A stretch of DNA of 64,000 nucleotides from Rhabdophis nuchalis (lineage: Eukaryota; Chordata; Lepidosauria; Squamata; Natricidae). The translations under genes were made by a program, and so were the position numbers. Positions 42,241 to 56,522 of the stretch are shown here, piece after piece. Every line of letters starts with the position of its first letter. Position 1 is the stretch's first letter. The DNA is taken from assembly GCA_039707465.1 (NCBI GenBank), contig CM077644.1:145571462-145635461 (forward strand). Direction: 5' to 3'. The notes under the pieces were generated by a model. The model was not told the DNA's origin and ran no database searches. It saw only the letters and a program-made list of their open reading frames with translations.

Positions 42241-45200
42241 TTTTACTTAAACATTGCTAAGAAGAGTTTTCGAAAGTTCTGATGAGGTGACTTAGATGCA
42301 TTGATTTCCTTTAAAGCCAACTCTTCTGGTATCTTTGTTGTGCATATTGCAAGAGGCTAATACTACTAGCCTTGCAAGAATTTTCTTTGTTTGTGATCTT
42401 ATGGCTGGGGTTCATGTTCAAAAATACTTGGAGGACTATAATTATTCACTGGTGGAAGAGAGGCAGAAAGAGCATGAACCCTAAGTAATGATAACCATGA
42501 AGTTTTGAAAAAATCCAATTAGGAGCACAAAAATATTAGATTAGAAGAGAATTACCTGGTATACCATCAAATGTTTTTTTGGAAACCTCTCCAGAAAACT
42601 TCCAGCCTTTTAAAAATAAATAAAAAGGATGTTTGCTTATCAACCATGGAATATCCAAACATTTTGATCACAAGTTCTTCTTCCTTTTCCTATCCATAAG
42701 AAATGACAGTCTACGGCCCTTTACAATATGCCCTGTTACAAAGAGAAGAAGATGTGTGACATAAGTACCAGTAGATGGTGGAGCCACAAGTTGCATCATT
42801 GCCAGACTGAAATGTTCTAGTTTCTTTTTAATGTACTAAATCTAATTCCTGGTTTTATATGCAATCTCATTGTTTTCTTTAAAAAACCCAATGTACTTGT
42901 TTTTAATCCCAAATTATGTACTTAGGGTTCGGACAGGGTTCAGATTTGGCTAGTTGGAGAGGTTTAAAAGTCCTGTGAATAAATAAATCTGATGAAAAAA
43001 GCATTGATTCTTCAATAAGGATTAATTTGGTACCCAAGACCTGTCCAGCCCTGTATTATGCCTTCGAACTGTCGACTTCTTACCATAAGAGGTTTAGACT
43101 CTGCCATGATACTTTCATTGCAGGATTCATTTGAAATAACAAATGCATGTTTATGTAGATGATTATTCCATGGGAAAAATGCCTCTTAATAAAACTAGGA
43201 ATTATTCTCAAAAAACAACTAGCTCTACTTTTTCAGGATTGAAAGAATGCTGAATTGTCACAGATACCTTTTGCTTGGCTCCAATGACTCAACAGTGGAT
43301 ATTTGCGTGACCCAATGGGGAGGAACAACAAACAACAATAATCCACCTAACTACATAGAGTAGATTTGCAAAGCTTATTTTGGACACAACTTGTCTCCTA
43401 GGTCTACAGCCAAATGCTGCTGGACATTTCAAAGTTGTTTCTGTCCAGCTGCCACTGACAGACTGAACACCCCCATGCAATTGGTGCCTGATAGACAAAA
43501 TTCCGGCAAATACAGATTTGGCTTTTCTTTCAGACTTGTCCTCCTGTGTCCAAATGCATGCTTGCATTGCATTTTTTTCTCAGCAAGTTTTTTAGTACAC
43601 ATCCTCTGTCACTAATGTAGCTGAAATTGGCAAATTTAAGCAAATGCCAATAATTCTGCCCCAACCCTAAATCTCTTTTGTCACTGTCAATGGATCTGGC
43701 TCACTAATGATTTCTTAGTGTTTCAGCCTGAATAGCTTTCCATAGATTTTCCTTCCTTTTGGGTTAAGGCTGAAATTACCATTGGATATGATTCTGTCAT
43801 ACTGAGCTTTCTCCCACTGGGGTCCCAGCTGCTATCTATATACTCTCAAGGCTGCAGAGGGGAATTCAGTATTAAAAGGGCAAGGAAGAGTTTTACACCG
43901 AGGCCACATCTTTATATGCGCTATGCTATTCTAACATGGCATTTCATCAAGTTCTAATTATGTCTGGTTGACAAATTTGTGGCTCTTTCAACTAGAAATG
44001 GAGTATCTTAGAGCCCATTACAGCTTGTAATTTTCGATGGCAGGGTGGGGGTAGATATGCTTAAGTGACTATTTATTCCCATCTCTCTCTCTGCCTGTCC
44101 GCACCCCCCCCCCCCCACTCCTGATAAAACTAACTTTATGTAACTCAAGCTCAGGTTCATTTGCTTTATACATAGAAGTCACTAAAAGGGAATGAAGCAA
44201 ATTATATTTTACATTTTAAGTTGTGTGTGGTTACTAAATTACATTTGGAGTGGCTGATGTTAGTAATTAACTGGAAGAATAAGATAAATGAAGCTACTAA
44301 ATTCGACCTGAGATAAAATGGTGGAACACCTGTAGTTCTGAACTTACACACACACAGAGAGAGAGAGAGACAGAGACAGAGAGAGAGGGAGGGAGGGAGG
44401 GAGGGAGGGAGGGAGGGAGGGAATGTTTCACCAGCCAGTAGGATAAGAACGGTGCCCTTCAGAATTTGTATGGCTACTGGTGCTGCCGCCATAACTCAGT
44501 ACCCTTTCTGGAATCATAACCTAATGTATTGAAAGAAATGTAAATTGGTCAAATCACTGTACACATCGGTCAATTTAGTATTTCTGGTATAGAGAAGTGC
44601 TTCCTTTGCTTTTAGATCACAATATACTTAATACATCACACTAGCAGGCAGTTTAGACACTGATGATGTTACCTAGTTTGGGTAATGAAACGCCTTCAAG
44701 AAAACAAGCAAGCTCAGAGACTACCAAGCAGTTTATGCTTCAGAAAAAAATATATTCTTCCCTTGGGATAGAAATATTGTATACTTATTAAAAGAGCGTT
44801 TTAAATTATTTATAGGCAATTTCGTAGTCAGAACAATTTTTAAATCCTCCCAATTATTTTAGCTTTTATCCCTTTCCCAAGAATGATAACATAGTTCAGT
44901 TTTCAGGTGATGCAATAGACCGCATAGAAGTATTGATAATATTATCTTGCCTGTACACAAATAGGTCCTAAACGTATCTCATCAGAACAGTGACTTAGAG
45001 ATGGCAAAACTGATCTCTTTTGTCAAGGTTAAAACAATAAGTATTGGAAATCTTTTATGGACTTTTTGCTGAAAATGGAAAAAAAAGTGAAATGGTGATT
45101 TTTGGTTTCCATGATTGAAAAGGGATTGGAATAAGGGCCTGAAGAAGTCATTTTAATGTTAATGTGGAGAGGAGGGATAATGTTTCTAACTGTTATAACG

Positions 45201-45329
45201 AGGGCTAGAAGTCACTTCTTTATTTTATTTCTTTGCTTTCTTTTATTGTTTTCTTTTTTCTCTCTCTTTTTCCCTCTTTCTAAGTATTTCAGTATTTGTC
45301 TTTTATCTAGGTAAAATTCTTAATAGGAA

Positions 45330-45330
<1 letters not shown>
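42241..45330. other. mostly unique DNA, no gene recognised
   Basis: Poly-C at 44105-44117 and (GGGA)n at 44380-44422. 43289-43615 has open frames on both strands but no recognised domain. No repeat family identified. Confidence 0.35.
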
Positions 45331-45416
<86 letters not shown>

Positions 45417-45417
45417 G
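45331..45417 (+). repeat. (ATCT)n / GATA microsatellite
   Basis: About 21 uninterrupted units. Confidence 0.98.
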
Positions 45418-45453
45418 GAACAATGACTTAGAAAGATATATTCTCTTCTAACA

Positions 45454-45998
45454 TACACTATATTGCCAAAAGTATTTGCTCACCAGCCTTTACTCGCATA
45501 TGAACTTAAAGTGACATCTCATTCCTAATCCATAGGGTTCAATATGACGTCGGTCCACTGTGCACTGTTCCTGAGCTAATCTGAAGGCCACATGAAGTTT
45601 AGAGGTCTGTAGCGATTGATTCTGCAGAACGTTGGCGACCTCTTCGCACTATGTGCCTCAGCATCTGCTGACCCCGCTCTGTCCGTTTACGTGGCCTACC
45701 ACTTTGTGGCTGAATTGCTGTCATTCCCAAACACTTCCATGTTCTTATAATACAGCTGACAGTTGACTGTGGAATATTTAGGTGCGAGGAAATTTCACGA
45801 CTGGATTTGTTGCACAGGTAGCATCCTATCACAGATCCACGCTGAGCTCCTGAGAGCAACCCACTCTTTCACAAAAGTTTGTAAGAACAGTCTGCATGTC
45901 TAGGTACTTGATTTTATACACTTGTGGCCCTGGAAGTGATTGGAACCCCTGATTGATTATTTGGATTGGTGAGCAAATACTTTTGGCAATATAGGGTA
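45454..45998 (-). mobile_element. internally deleted Tc1-like transposon, TA TSD
   Basis: Element 45456-45996 (541 bp). Terminal 29 bp are inverted repeats (CACTATATTGCCAAAAGTAT...) differing at one base, and TA flanks each side. The size is about a third of an autonomous Tc1. Only the N-terminal part of the transposase remains. Confidence 0.93.
45599..45859 (-). pseudogene. Tc1-like transposase N-terminal DNA-binding domain
   Basis: 86 residues to a TAA at 45599. Helix-turn-helix text LSGAQRGSVIGCYLCNKSSR, then ISSHLNIPQSTVSCIIRTWK, is followed by the GRPRK (GRPR-like) hook at about residue 55 and the start of the second helix-turn-helix (RGQQMLRHIVRRGRQ). This paired-like domain binds the terminal repeats in Tc1 transposases. 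The first codon shown is TTG at 45859; the true ATG is not evident. The DDE catalytic domain is absent, removed by the internal deletion. At best it could bind ends without cutting. Confidence 0.85.
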
Positions 45999-48127
45999 TA
46001 TTATTACACAATCTACAACAACAAATAAAGTACAGCAAATAATTTTCTCTTAGTCATGTGGCAAGTGAAAACCAAGCTAATTAACCACAACATAATTTAG
46101 CATTCTTAATCCCAGGAATCTATTAATTATGATATATAGAGTATCATACAATCTTCCTTCCCATTTGGTATATCTGAAAAGAATTACTCAACAAGTGGGA
46201 TGAAAGAATTCAATCTATGATCAGTGTTGTTGCTGGTCATCAACTGGGTAGAAAATCAAATATTCTGACTGCATCACATAGCTGTTTCCCAGTTCTTGGA
46301 AACCAAAGCCATGTTAGGAAATTTCTAATGGACAGTGAAGTTTTCTAAAATGTGCTATTATTGTGTTCCATGTTTTATGCTGGCATATCTCCAGAAAATG
46401 CCCTGACTTCTGCCTGCATTTACTAACCCCCCCTCCCCGCTTATAATAAATATAGGCTTTGTTTATAGAAAAGCTCTAGTCCTTTCCACCCTTTCTACTC
46501 TACTTTTCCTACTTATTCTTCTATGATAGAACTGCTTCAACTCTGAGATTTGACTCAAATAAAAACTGACAATGTCGAGACATTTTAAGTACTTGACTAC
46601 AAAGGGTTCATGCAATTATCTTTTGTCAGAACTCATTTTGTCAGCTCTGTACAGTGCTAATATATTTAGGTACTCTGGAAAAAAGAGGGAGAGAGAGAGA
46701 ACAATATGAGTGAAATGCCAAGAGAAACAACTTCAAGTTCAGGGTGAACTGTGATTAAAGAGGAAGAATTTGAGTATGCCAAATCATATTAAAAATTGAG
46801 AGAATTTCAAAGTTGGGCTGACTTTTTAGGATATCTACCTACATAATACGAAGATAGAGATTGGATCCTCATGTAAATTTCCTTTATAAGAGCTATGTGG
46901 TTTTGCCTTTAGTAAATAAGACCTTGACTTCTATTATTTTAACATTCTCACTAAATGACAATGAAAAAGTTTCATGCAAAGGAAAAACCAGGCACTGTAT
47001 AGAGCCTAGTTCCAGAATATGCAGTATGGATCTTCCTATCTTCTCAGCAATGATTTTTTTTTAAAGTGGAGAACATTTATTTTTCTCCATACCTCAGAAT
47101 GGAAAAGTCACAAGTCCCACTGCTCACATGTGAGCAGCAGACATTGTTTTCTGTTGCAGCTGTCCCTCAAAGCTAGAAACAGACCAAAGTATCATTAAAA
47201 AGTCAAGAACAGTATCTCATCATAAAGCTCTGATTGAGAACTCAAAATATGAATATAGAGAAGCAGTATTAACTGAACCATCAACCTGTAATAATGTGAA
47301 ATGATCTCCTTACGTTTCCCTAAATGCACCTGAGCTAACAGCTCATTCAGACATTATGAATGTGTCCAGAGGGTGAAATATGATGACCTCATTTCCCATG
47401 TTGTGATACCTTCTCCCACACAGATATACCCACATACACTTATTAGTTCTGGGACTTTCCACAGTGAGGTTTAAAGCAGAGTTCTACATCCTTGCAGTGA
47501 AAGGGAGTTCTGTGGTTTATCAGGACCTGTACCTGTGTGCAGTTTTACTCTTCTTCAGAAGACCTTATCTAGGATTCTCCTTCCAATTTCCCTGGGCAGA
47601 ATAAGGTGACCTGGTCCCAGCTTTCTACATACTTTCAGCCAAATCCCTTGGGGGAGGAAATGGCTATTAAGTTAATTTCCATCTTAGCATTCAATTTGCT
47701 TGTTAGGGACAATCCAGAGGCTAATTTGATGTCCCTCAGCCCTTCTCTATTAACCTTCCCCTTGGCTCAGAGAGCATCATGATGATCTTCTGCCTGCTAC
47801 TTATCCCACTTGTTTTATGATAACAAGTGAATGTGCAGTGATGCTCTGAGGAATATGTGCCACTACAGGGAAGTGAACCAACATACTCCCAACCAAGTTG
47901 GGGAAAAGGCAGAGGGAAGGTCACAGGAGGATGGAGAGTAGAAAAGAAATAAAGGAGCTTTTGGATGGAATGAGTCATACATGAAATGAAAGTTAGTTTA
48001 CCACCTTCACTTAGGATGATGCATAAGGAACCTGCAGGTGACAGAATATTACTGCTTCAAGAAAGAAATCCCATCACTATGGAGACATTCTCAATGAATC
48101 TGAGATTTTAAATACATTGAATAGAAT
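45999..48127. other. mostly unique AT-rich DNA
   Basis: No repeat recognised. Frames of 67 and 80 codons at 46861 and 47736 have no known domain. Confidence 0.35.
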
Positions 48128-48462
48128 TATTTATTGGCCAAGTGTAATTGGACACACAAGGTGTCCAATTGTGTGCATAAGCCCTCAGTGTATATAAAAA
48201 ATACATTCATCAAGAATTATAAGATACAACAGTAGTAAATAGTTTGACAGTGCTGTGGGAATTAGTTGTTTAGCAGGGTGAGGGCAAGCAGGGAAAAACT
48301 GTCCTTGTGTCTAGTTGTTCTGGTGTGCAATGCTCTATAATGTCATTTTGAGGGTAGAAGTTGAAACAATTTATGTCCAGGATGTGAGGGGTCTGTAGAT
48401 ATTTTCACAGCCCTCTTTTTGACTCTTGCAGTATACAGGTTGTCAATGGAAGGCAGGTGGAA
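48128..48462 (-). mobile_element. Rex1/L3-like LINE 3' end
   Basis: 3' end CACACTTGGCCAATAAATAATTCT on the minus strand, a tail with ATTCT. The coding end reads 'IDNLYTARVKKRAVKI' then 'TDPSHPGHKLFQLLPS', the conserved terminus of Rex1-type proteins. Confidence 0.7.
48343..48460 (-). pseudogene. Rex1-like ORF2 C-terminal remnant
   Basis: About 38 recognisable residues: SIDNLYTARVKKRAVKI, then DPSHPGHKLFQLLPSK, then a stop. In related proteins DPSHP...F.LLPSGRRYR continues for about 30 residues more, so the stop at 48343 is premature. The upstream part of the 90-codon frame is unrelated flanking sequence. Confidence 0.65.
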
Positions 48463-51252
48463 GACACAATGGGAGAGACAAGAAGAGGCTAGCAAGATTA
48501 TCTGTTTCCTGTGAACTGGGGTATGTTTGTGCATACATGGGTGCATGCTTGGCTGTACACATGCATGCTTATGCACATCGGTTCTCGTACTCTTACAACA
48601 AACACATGACACCAAATGTTATTCTCCAGGATAAAAAAATGAAGTCCAGAAATTAAAAAAAACTTTAACTTTTAGTCCTCTCCATTTTTTTACTCTCCTT
48701 TTCAACTTTTCAGCCATTTTTTTCAGTTAACACTTAATAGGACTCCGGATGCTTCTTCTCTCTCCACCCCCCAATAAAAGTATCCTTTTTTATTACTTTT
48801 TCCAAGCCAAAGGTCAATACTGTGAAGGAAGAGGAGGCTAAAAATTCATCTTACTTAGCATGACCTCCTCAGGTTAGCTTTGAATTACATTTCCAGATGG
48901 CCTGTGAAAATCTTTCATGTCTCTCGCTCCATTAGTTGGTACGTTTAGCAAAGGTTCGGTAATGATCAGACATACTCTTTTAGTCATGAACAGAAACCAG
49001 CTAGCAGTTGTTCTTATATATCTCTCTCTTGTCCCTGTCAGATGCTGCCTGTTGAGCCCTGGGTATGTCAGCACTTGGCTGATGACAAAGCAATAGCTGG
49101 AGGTCCCAGACCCACAAGAACAGCAATTCTTAGACTATACAGGAGGCCCAGATAAGGAAATGTTTCTATAAATGTTGAGTTCAGATGTGTGTTAACAAGA
49201 TAGAAAAGGTGCCAAAACATTGATTATACTGTAATACAAAGGCAAATGATCAGCAAGACAAGGAAGAAAGATAGAAATTCAGAAGACAAAGTTTGTCCTG
49301 CCTCTCAACCTCAGAACGTTATGGCGGACATTGGCAACCGACTGGCAATATACAGGATTTCCATTCAATCAGGATCAGAAACATTTGAAATGTTTAAAAG
49401 CACCTCCTGATGACACAGAAATCAATGCCTCACTTGCAGAGTGCCCAGTTTGAGGTTGGTGGTTCAGCTCCTTTTTCAGATATCCTCCCACCCAGCTCAT
49501 GAAAAACAAGACTATGACCCTTACAATTTTGTCAAGTTTTGGGATATTAACGTAGTTCTGAAACAAGGAATATTCTCAGCAAACAAATGGCTACCACTAT
49601 CACATTTGGCACCTGCCACTCTACTAGTGCGCATTGAACAATAACATATCTAGAATTAGTGTCCCCTTCTATTCTGTCTTTCTCTCCCTCCCTCCCTCTC
49701 TCTCCCTTCCTCCTTCTTTCCTCCCTCCACACCCACCCACACATCCACACATCTACAAGCACACCCACAAACATGTATTCAATGATCTTCATCATTAATA
49801 TTGACAGTACTAGTCTCAACCACAAGACTATTAGGGCTCAAATAAACAGCAGGTTGATTTTCATGTAAGAATTTCACATAAGATTGGAAGGAATTTTTTT
49901 TTTGCTTCCAACTGTGGTTTACCTATTGTACATACCAAATAGGAATTAAAAATAAATTTGACCATAAGTTTCAAGGCTTTCTCACAGTGTGGTAATTTTT
50001 GTTCACGGAGTTCCATTCAGTAGGAACATACGAACCCTCAATATAACACCATGCCAGGAACAGAAATGCCTTTACATCACTGGTTGTATAATGCATGCAC
50101 AAAGATTTATTCTTAGGGAGCTCCAAGGCAATTAAAATTAAAGCTGAAGACTATGTAGAATGATGGAGTTGGGTTATATATAATTCAGTGGGTACAAAAA
50201 AAGTTACCCTTGTACAGTAAAAAAGAGACAGCACTAGAAAAAAGGATTTCTATTATTTGAATTATGTAGTTCTAGTGGCTTGTAGTTAGCTTTTCTAAAT
50301 GCATGTTGAAAAAGACAGAGAAAGCAAGAATTGTGAAACAGCAGGCCTAAGCAATTAAAAATTATCACGCTATTAGTCTTGTATGATCTGGTTTTAATTG
50401 CATTTTATAATATTGTATTTATGCAGCGGTATTCATTATAATTTTGTCATTATATTGCTGCTTTAAGACAATATAACTTTGTGGTAGGGCAGCCAAGAAC
50501 AAAGATGAAGAAAGGCTCTGAAATGTTCAACATTACATGGAACAGGAAACTCTCATTATTCAAGAGCTCTAAATCATGCAGAGAGCAAAAATGTTGCTAA
50601 CATCCTTTTTCACGCCAACAGGGTTTGTCCTGGGAAGTTTGTGGCTGATTCTACAAGGGAACTGTTTTAGATCAACGTAAGAAAATTAAGCCTGCAATTA
50701 ACTCTCATGCTGAAACAATGGCTATTAAGTGCATTGGTTTATAGACTACCATATCTGGGTGCCAATCCAAATAATTACTAGATGACAATGAGGAGCAATG
50801 GAACCCATCCAGCAGCCCTTAGAACTTTTGTAGCTGAAAAAAAAGTATGAACTTTGACTGGTCTCTGCCCCTAGTTTCTCATCTAAGATTCAGGAGAAAA
50901 GAAATGGTTATGTTTTCATAAAAAATCCAATGTTTCTGAATCCAGTTTCTCCTTGGACAGACCAATTAGTTTGGGCCAACAAATGTTATCACTGTTTCAT
51001 TGGGGGAAAACTGAATTGATCCAGGATGTCCTCTGAAGGAGTAATGACTAGAAAAGTAGAAGGGACACCTACCCAAGGAACAGTGCCAACTTTTTTGTTG
51101 GAAGAGGACATATTTTAAGCAACAAGTCTTTATATTAGTGCTACTTAAAATAAACATTAAAAAAACATGGATTCCAGAAAGGTGGACCAGGAACTGATTA
51201 CAATCCTCAGATTCCCCATTTATCATCTGTGAGTAAAAATTATGTAGACATT
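48463..51252. other. mostly unique DNA, no gene recognised
   Basis: CT-rich stretch at 49675-49735. 50340-50480 is AT-rich with several ATTA cores. Longest frames (86-92 codons) show no domain. Confidence 0.35.
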
Positions 51253-51816
51253 ATAGATGACGCGGTGGCTCCGTGGCTAAGACGCTGAGCTTGTCGATCA
51301 GAAAGGTCAGCAGTTTGATGGTTCAAATCCCTAGCGCTGCATAATGGAGTGAGCTCCCGTTACTTGTCCTAGCTTCTGCCAACCTAGCAGTTCGAAAGCA
51401 CATAAAAAATGCAAGTAGGAAAATAGGGACCACCTTTGGTGCGAAGGTAACAGCATTCCATGTGCCTTCGGCTTTTAGTCATGCCGGCCACATGACCATG
51501 GAGACATCTTAGGACAGCGTTGGCTCTTCGGCTTTGAAATGGAGATGAGCACCGCCCCCTAGAGTTGGGAATGACTAGCACATGTATGTATGAGGGGAAC
51601 GTTTTTAATGATCTAATTTTAATATAACGCTTTTAAATAGTTTTTAATCATTTTTAGCGCAGATTTACTAAATTTAATTCTATTTTATATTGTGACTATA
51701 TGTATTGTGTTTTTATTTCTTCTGTGCACCGCCCTGAGTCCCATCAGGGAGATAGGGCAGTATATAAATTTGATTAAATAAATAAATAAAAAACTTTTAC
51801 CTTTACCTATAGGTGA
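51252..51816 (+). mobile_element. full-length BovB-tailed SINE split by L2
   Basis: SINE 51261-51605 plus about 51793-51807. A-box-like GGTGGCTCCGTGGCTAAGACG and B-box GGTTCAAATCC (51320-51330), a body, and tail CTTTTACCTTTACC. TSD TATAGATGA / TATAGGTGA (8 of 9). The L2 at 51606-51792 splits the tail. Confidence 0.88.
51606..51792 (+). mobile_element. L2-type LINE 3' UTR inside SINE tail
   Basis: Ends CACCGCCCTGAGTCCCATC, GGGAGATAGGGCAGTATATA and (AAAT)n. Short duplicated AACNTTTT text borders it. Confidence 0.85.
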
Positions 51817-53215
<1,399 letters not shown>

Positions 53216-53219
53216 CGAA

Positions 53220-53361
<142 letters not shown>

Positions 53362-53576
53362 AATATAACTTAGTAAAAAAAGAATTGGGCTTTTTAGTAA
53401 TTTTTTTTTTCCTAATCTGTTTCATCTTCTTTTACCAAATAAAATGCCTTCTAAAGTGTGGAAGATCAGTTATAGCTATTTGTCTCCTTGGGATAATTTT
53501 AAATCCTTGTTTCAGTCCTTGTTTTTATTTTTTGTAAGATGCCGGGAGTCACTTGTTGAGATCGGCAGCTATATCC

Positions 53577-53641
53577 ATCCGTCCATCCATCCATCCATCC
53601 ATCCATCCATCCATCCATCCATCCATCCATCCATCCATCCA
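53577..53641 (+). repeat. (CATC)n microsatellite
   Basis: About 16 units. Confidence 0.97.
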
Positions 53642-55046
53642 ATAGGCATGTTTCAAGTTTGTTACTTTATTTCACTCATAAATGTGTAGGACTGCAATGC
53701 ACATATGCACGTGCGCACACACACACACAGTTGCGCTTCACCACTGCTTGTCAGATTTTCCTGGTTTGCAGCCACAGCGTCTCTCACAGTAACTTCTTCC
53801 GAAAACCATAGATTAATATTTTCCTGTCCTAGCCAAAAGTTTTGTTGTTGTTCTCTTGTAACAATCCAGATGACAGGAATTTATTCATTTGCAATTAGCC
53901 TAGAAGCCTACTTGCTACAAACCAAGGGTGAATTATTCCTAAACCCTGATGTGAGTTTTAGTCTGTAATTCTGAGCACTTTTATTAAGAAGCGAATCTGC
54001 TGAAATCAAGCTTCCTTCTGAGTAAATACCTTTGGAACAGTGTAGTTGCTTAGCTCTTAATCTCTCCTAGATTGCCAAACCGGAGTCTAATTCAAACCAC
54101 TGAAACCAACCAAAACAGTATTTTCTTCTTCTTCTGCAAATGAAAAAAGAGCCTCTTGCCTTTTTAAGTGGTGCCAATGCCTTTTTAAGGGGTTTTAGAA
54201 GAAACTTGCAAAGGGAGGATGAAAGAAAAAGGAGAAGAAAAGGCACCCTCAGCTCCTACAGAAGGAGGGAGGGAAAAGCAGAGAAACCCCAAGATCCATC
54301 AAACATGTATTTGTCTCATTAAAAGTGTTTTTAATTTATAATGTCCTGGAATGTAGTTGTCACCCAGCTGTGCGTGCAAGACAATGTTGCCTCTTGCTTG
54401 TATTCTGGCTTTCTCTCCCTCTCCCCTCTCCCCCTCCCTCCTTACTTAGCCATTCTCCTCTCCCACCTCACTGGGGCTGCCATCAATTTCTTCTCATCAG
54501 CGGTAGTTACAGTAAATGGATTCATTTGTGAGCAATAGAAGCCGAGAGACAAAGGTGACAATATAATTAAGGTTTTTAATTCTATGCCTGAACAGTTAAG
54601 TCCAAAACTCATGATAATTAGCTGGCTGTAATGAAAGATCTTTAGTCGTTATTTTCCCTTTGTTTCCTGTAATGGTTCATTTTGGCCAGCCATATTTGTC
54701 CTTTAATCTGAATTCTGTTTAGACTTTGTAGTTGTCACTCCATTTACAGCCAGAAAGTGCAAGAGAGAGAGAGAGAGAGAGAGAAAGAGGGAATGAGGGA
54801 AGTGTTCGCTCAGCATCAGAGTGCAAAGCATGACTATTTCTGCATATACTAGAGGCAATGTAATACAGTTAAGCACACTTCAGCCTATTCTTGGAAATGT
54901 TATTCTATAGGAAAACTCTCTTCACCAGTTAGGGCCATTGGGGTTAATAACTGCCCACATGTTACAGGAGGAGAAGTCTGGAGAAATGTTTTGGGTCAGA
55001 TTATAACAGAAGCCAACCAATCATTTCTATTTGTCCTCTCAACCTA
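53642..55046. promoter_or_regulatory. unique DNA with candidate conserved element at 54480-54745
   Basis: 54480-54745 is repeat-free and rich in factor-like cores (GACAAAGGTGACAATATAATT, TGATAATTAGCTGGCTGTAATG, CCCTTTGTTTCC). No frame spans it. Judged on texture only. (GA)n at 54763-54790. Confidence 0.3.
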
Positions 55047-55505
55047 AAACCTTTTGCCTAGCTATATACGAGACCGCCTTCTATCCCATACATCCCTTCA
55101 TCCGATCCGCTCCCACAGAGAGGGTCTTCTCCGGGTACCGTCGGCCGAGCAATGCCAGTTGGCGACACCCAGGGGTAGGGCCTTCTCTGTGGCGGGCCCA
55201 GCCCTCTGGAACGACCTACCCCCCGACCTATGCACTACCTCGGACCTCCAACTCTTCTGCCAACGTCTTAAGATGTATCTATTCCAACAAGCCGGCCTAG
55301 CGTAGCCCCTCGTTTCTGACTCTATCTATAAATTTTAATTTTCAGGGTTTTAAATGGGTTTCTTAGCACGGGTTTTAATTTAATTTAATATGTTTTTAAT
55401 AGTGTATATTGTCTTTTGTTATGGTTTTAATAATGCCTGTGCGCCGCCCTGGGTCCTAATAAGGAGAAGGGCGGGGTATAAATTCGAAAAATAATAATTA
55501 AAAAA
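55047..55505 (+). mobile_element. L2-type LINE 3' end
   Basis: ORF2 C-terminus, 3' UTR and terminal stem (GCGCCGCCCTGGGTCC, AGGAGAAGGGCGGGGTATAA), tail at 55490. The Helitron begins exactly at its A-rich end. Confidence 0.9.
55054..55305 (+). pseudogene. L2-type LINE ORF2 C-terminus
   Basis: 83 residues containing YIRDRLLSHTS, SVAGPALWNDLPPDLCTTSDL and LFQQAGLA. It aligns to the end of the 33013-35304 protein and belongs with the 25844 copy in a second subfamily. 5'-truncated, so the start codon is incidental. Confidence 0.85.
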
Positions 55506-55772
55506 TCTATATAAATAAAAATGTAAAATAGTTTGTACGAATCCACTAATCTCAAAAACTACTGGACCGATTTACACCAAACTTTCACACAATGTAGCCA
55601 AGGACTTCCGATAATAGAATAGCTACTCATTTTGTGCCTAGCACACTTGTATCGTGTGTAAAGTAAACACAAATAAAAGGTACTAACTGAAAAATGTTTT
55701 TACTCCCTGTAACTCCGCCCACCAACAGTCATTAACTACGGAGGCCTCTTAGGGCCAAAAAGGCACTGGAGT

Positions 55773-56056
55773 CAAACTATTCTCCAAAGCATCTGAGGGC
55801 AGAACAAGAAGCAATGGGTGGAAACTAATCAAGGAGAGAAGCAACTTAGAACTGAGGAGAAATTTCCTGACAGTTAGAACAATTAATCAGTGGAACAGCT
55901 TGCCTCCAGAAGTTGTGAATGCCCCACCCTGGAAGTCTTTAAGAAGATGTTAGATAGCCATTTGTCTGAAATGGTATAGGGCTTCCTGCCTAGGCAGGGA
56001 GTTGGACTAGATGACCTCCAAGGTCCCTTCCAACTCTGCTATTGTATTATTGTGTT
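55773..56056 (+). mobile_element. CR1 LINE 3' end inside Helitron
   Basis: CR1 terminus from CAAACTATTCTCCAAAGC to CCAACTCTGCTATTGTATTATTGTG. The coding text (LSSEVV-like, broken) lies at 55800-55980. The minisatellite starts right after its tail. Confidence 0.88.
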
Positions 56057-56522
56057 ATAGTAGGTAGGTAGATAGGGGAATATATAGATAGTGGGAAATA
56101 CAGTAGGTAGGTAGGTAGGTATGTAGATAGAGGGATATCTAGGGAGAAATACGGTAGGTAGGTTGGTAGGTAGGGGGATAGATAGATAGGGAACAGCACG
56201 GTAGGTAGGTAGGTAGGTAGGTAGGTAGGTAGGTAGGTAGATAGATAGGGGGATAGATAGAGAGGAAGAAATACAGTAGGTTTGTAGGTAGGTAGGTAGG
56301 TAGGTGTATAGATAGATAGCGAGAAATACAGTAGGTAGGTAGGTAGAGGAATAGAGAGAGAGGGAGAAATACAGTAGGTAGGTAGGTAGGTAGAGGGATA
56401 GAGAGGGGGAAATACAGTAGGTAGGTAGGTAGATAGATAGAGGGAGAAAGGAATAAATACAGTATGTAGGTAGGTAGAGGGATAGATAGAGAGGGAGAAA
56501 TACAGTAGGTAGGTAGGTTGGG
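56057..56522 (+). repeat. minisatellite, about 9 units of (GGTA)n-GATAGA-GAAATACAG
   Basis: Each 40-65-bp unit contains several GGTA or GATA, a GAGGGA/GGGGGATA block and GAAATACAGTAG. Unit length varies with the tetranucleotide count. Similar units occur at 60450-60650. Confidence 0.9.

Noticed and set aside
56057..56522. CRISPR-like array
   Set aside because: Units vary in length and are built from tetranucleotides with no unique spacers; the genome is vertebrate.
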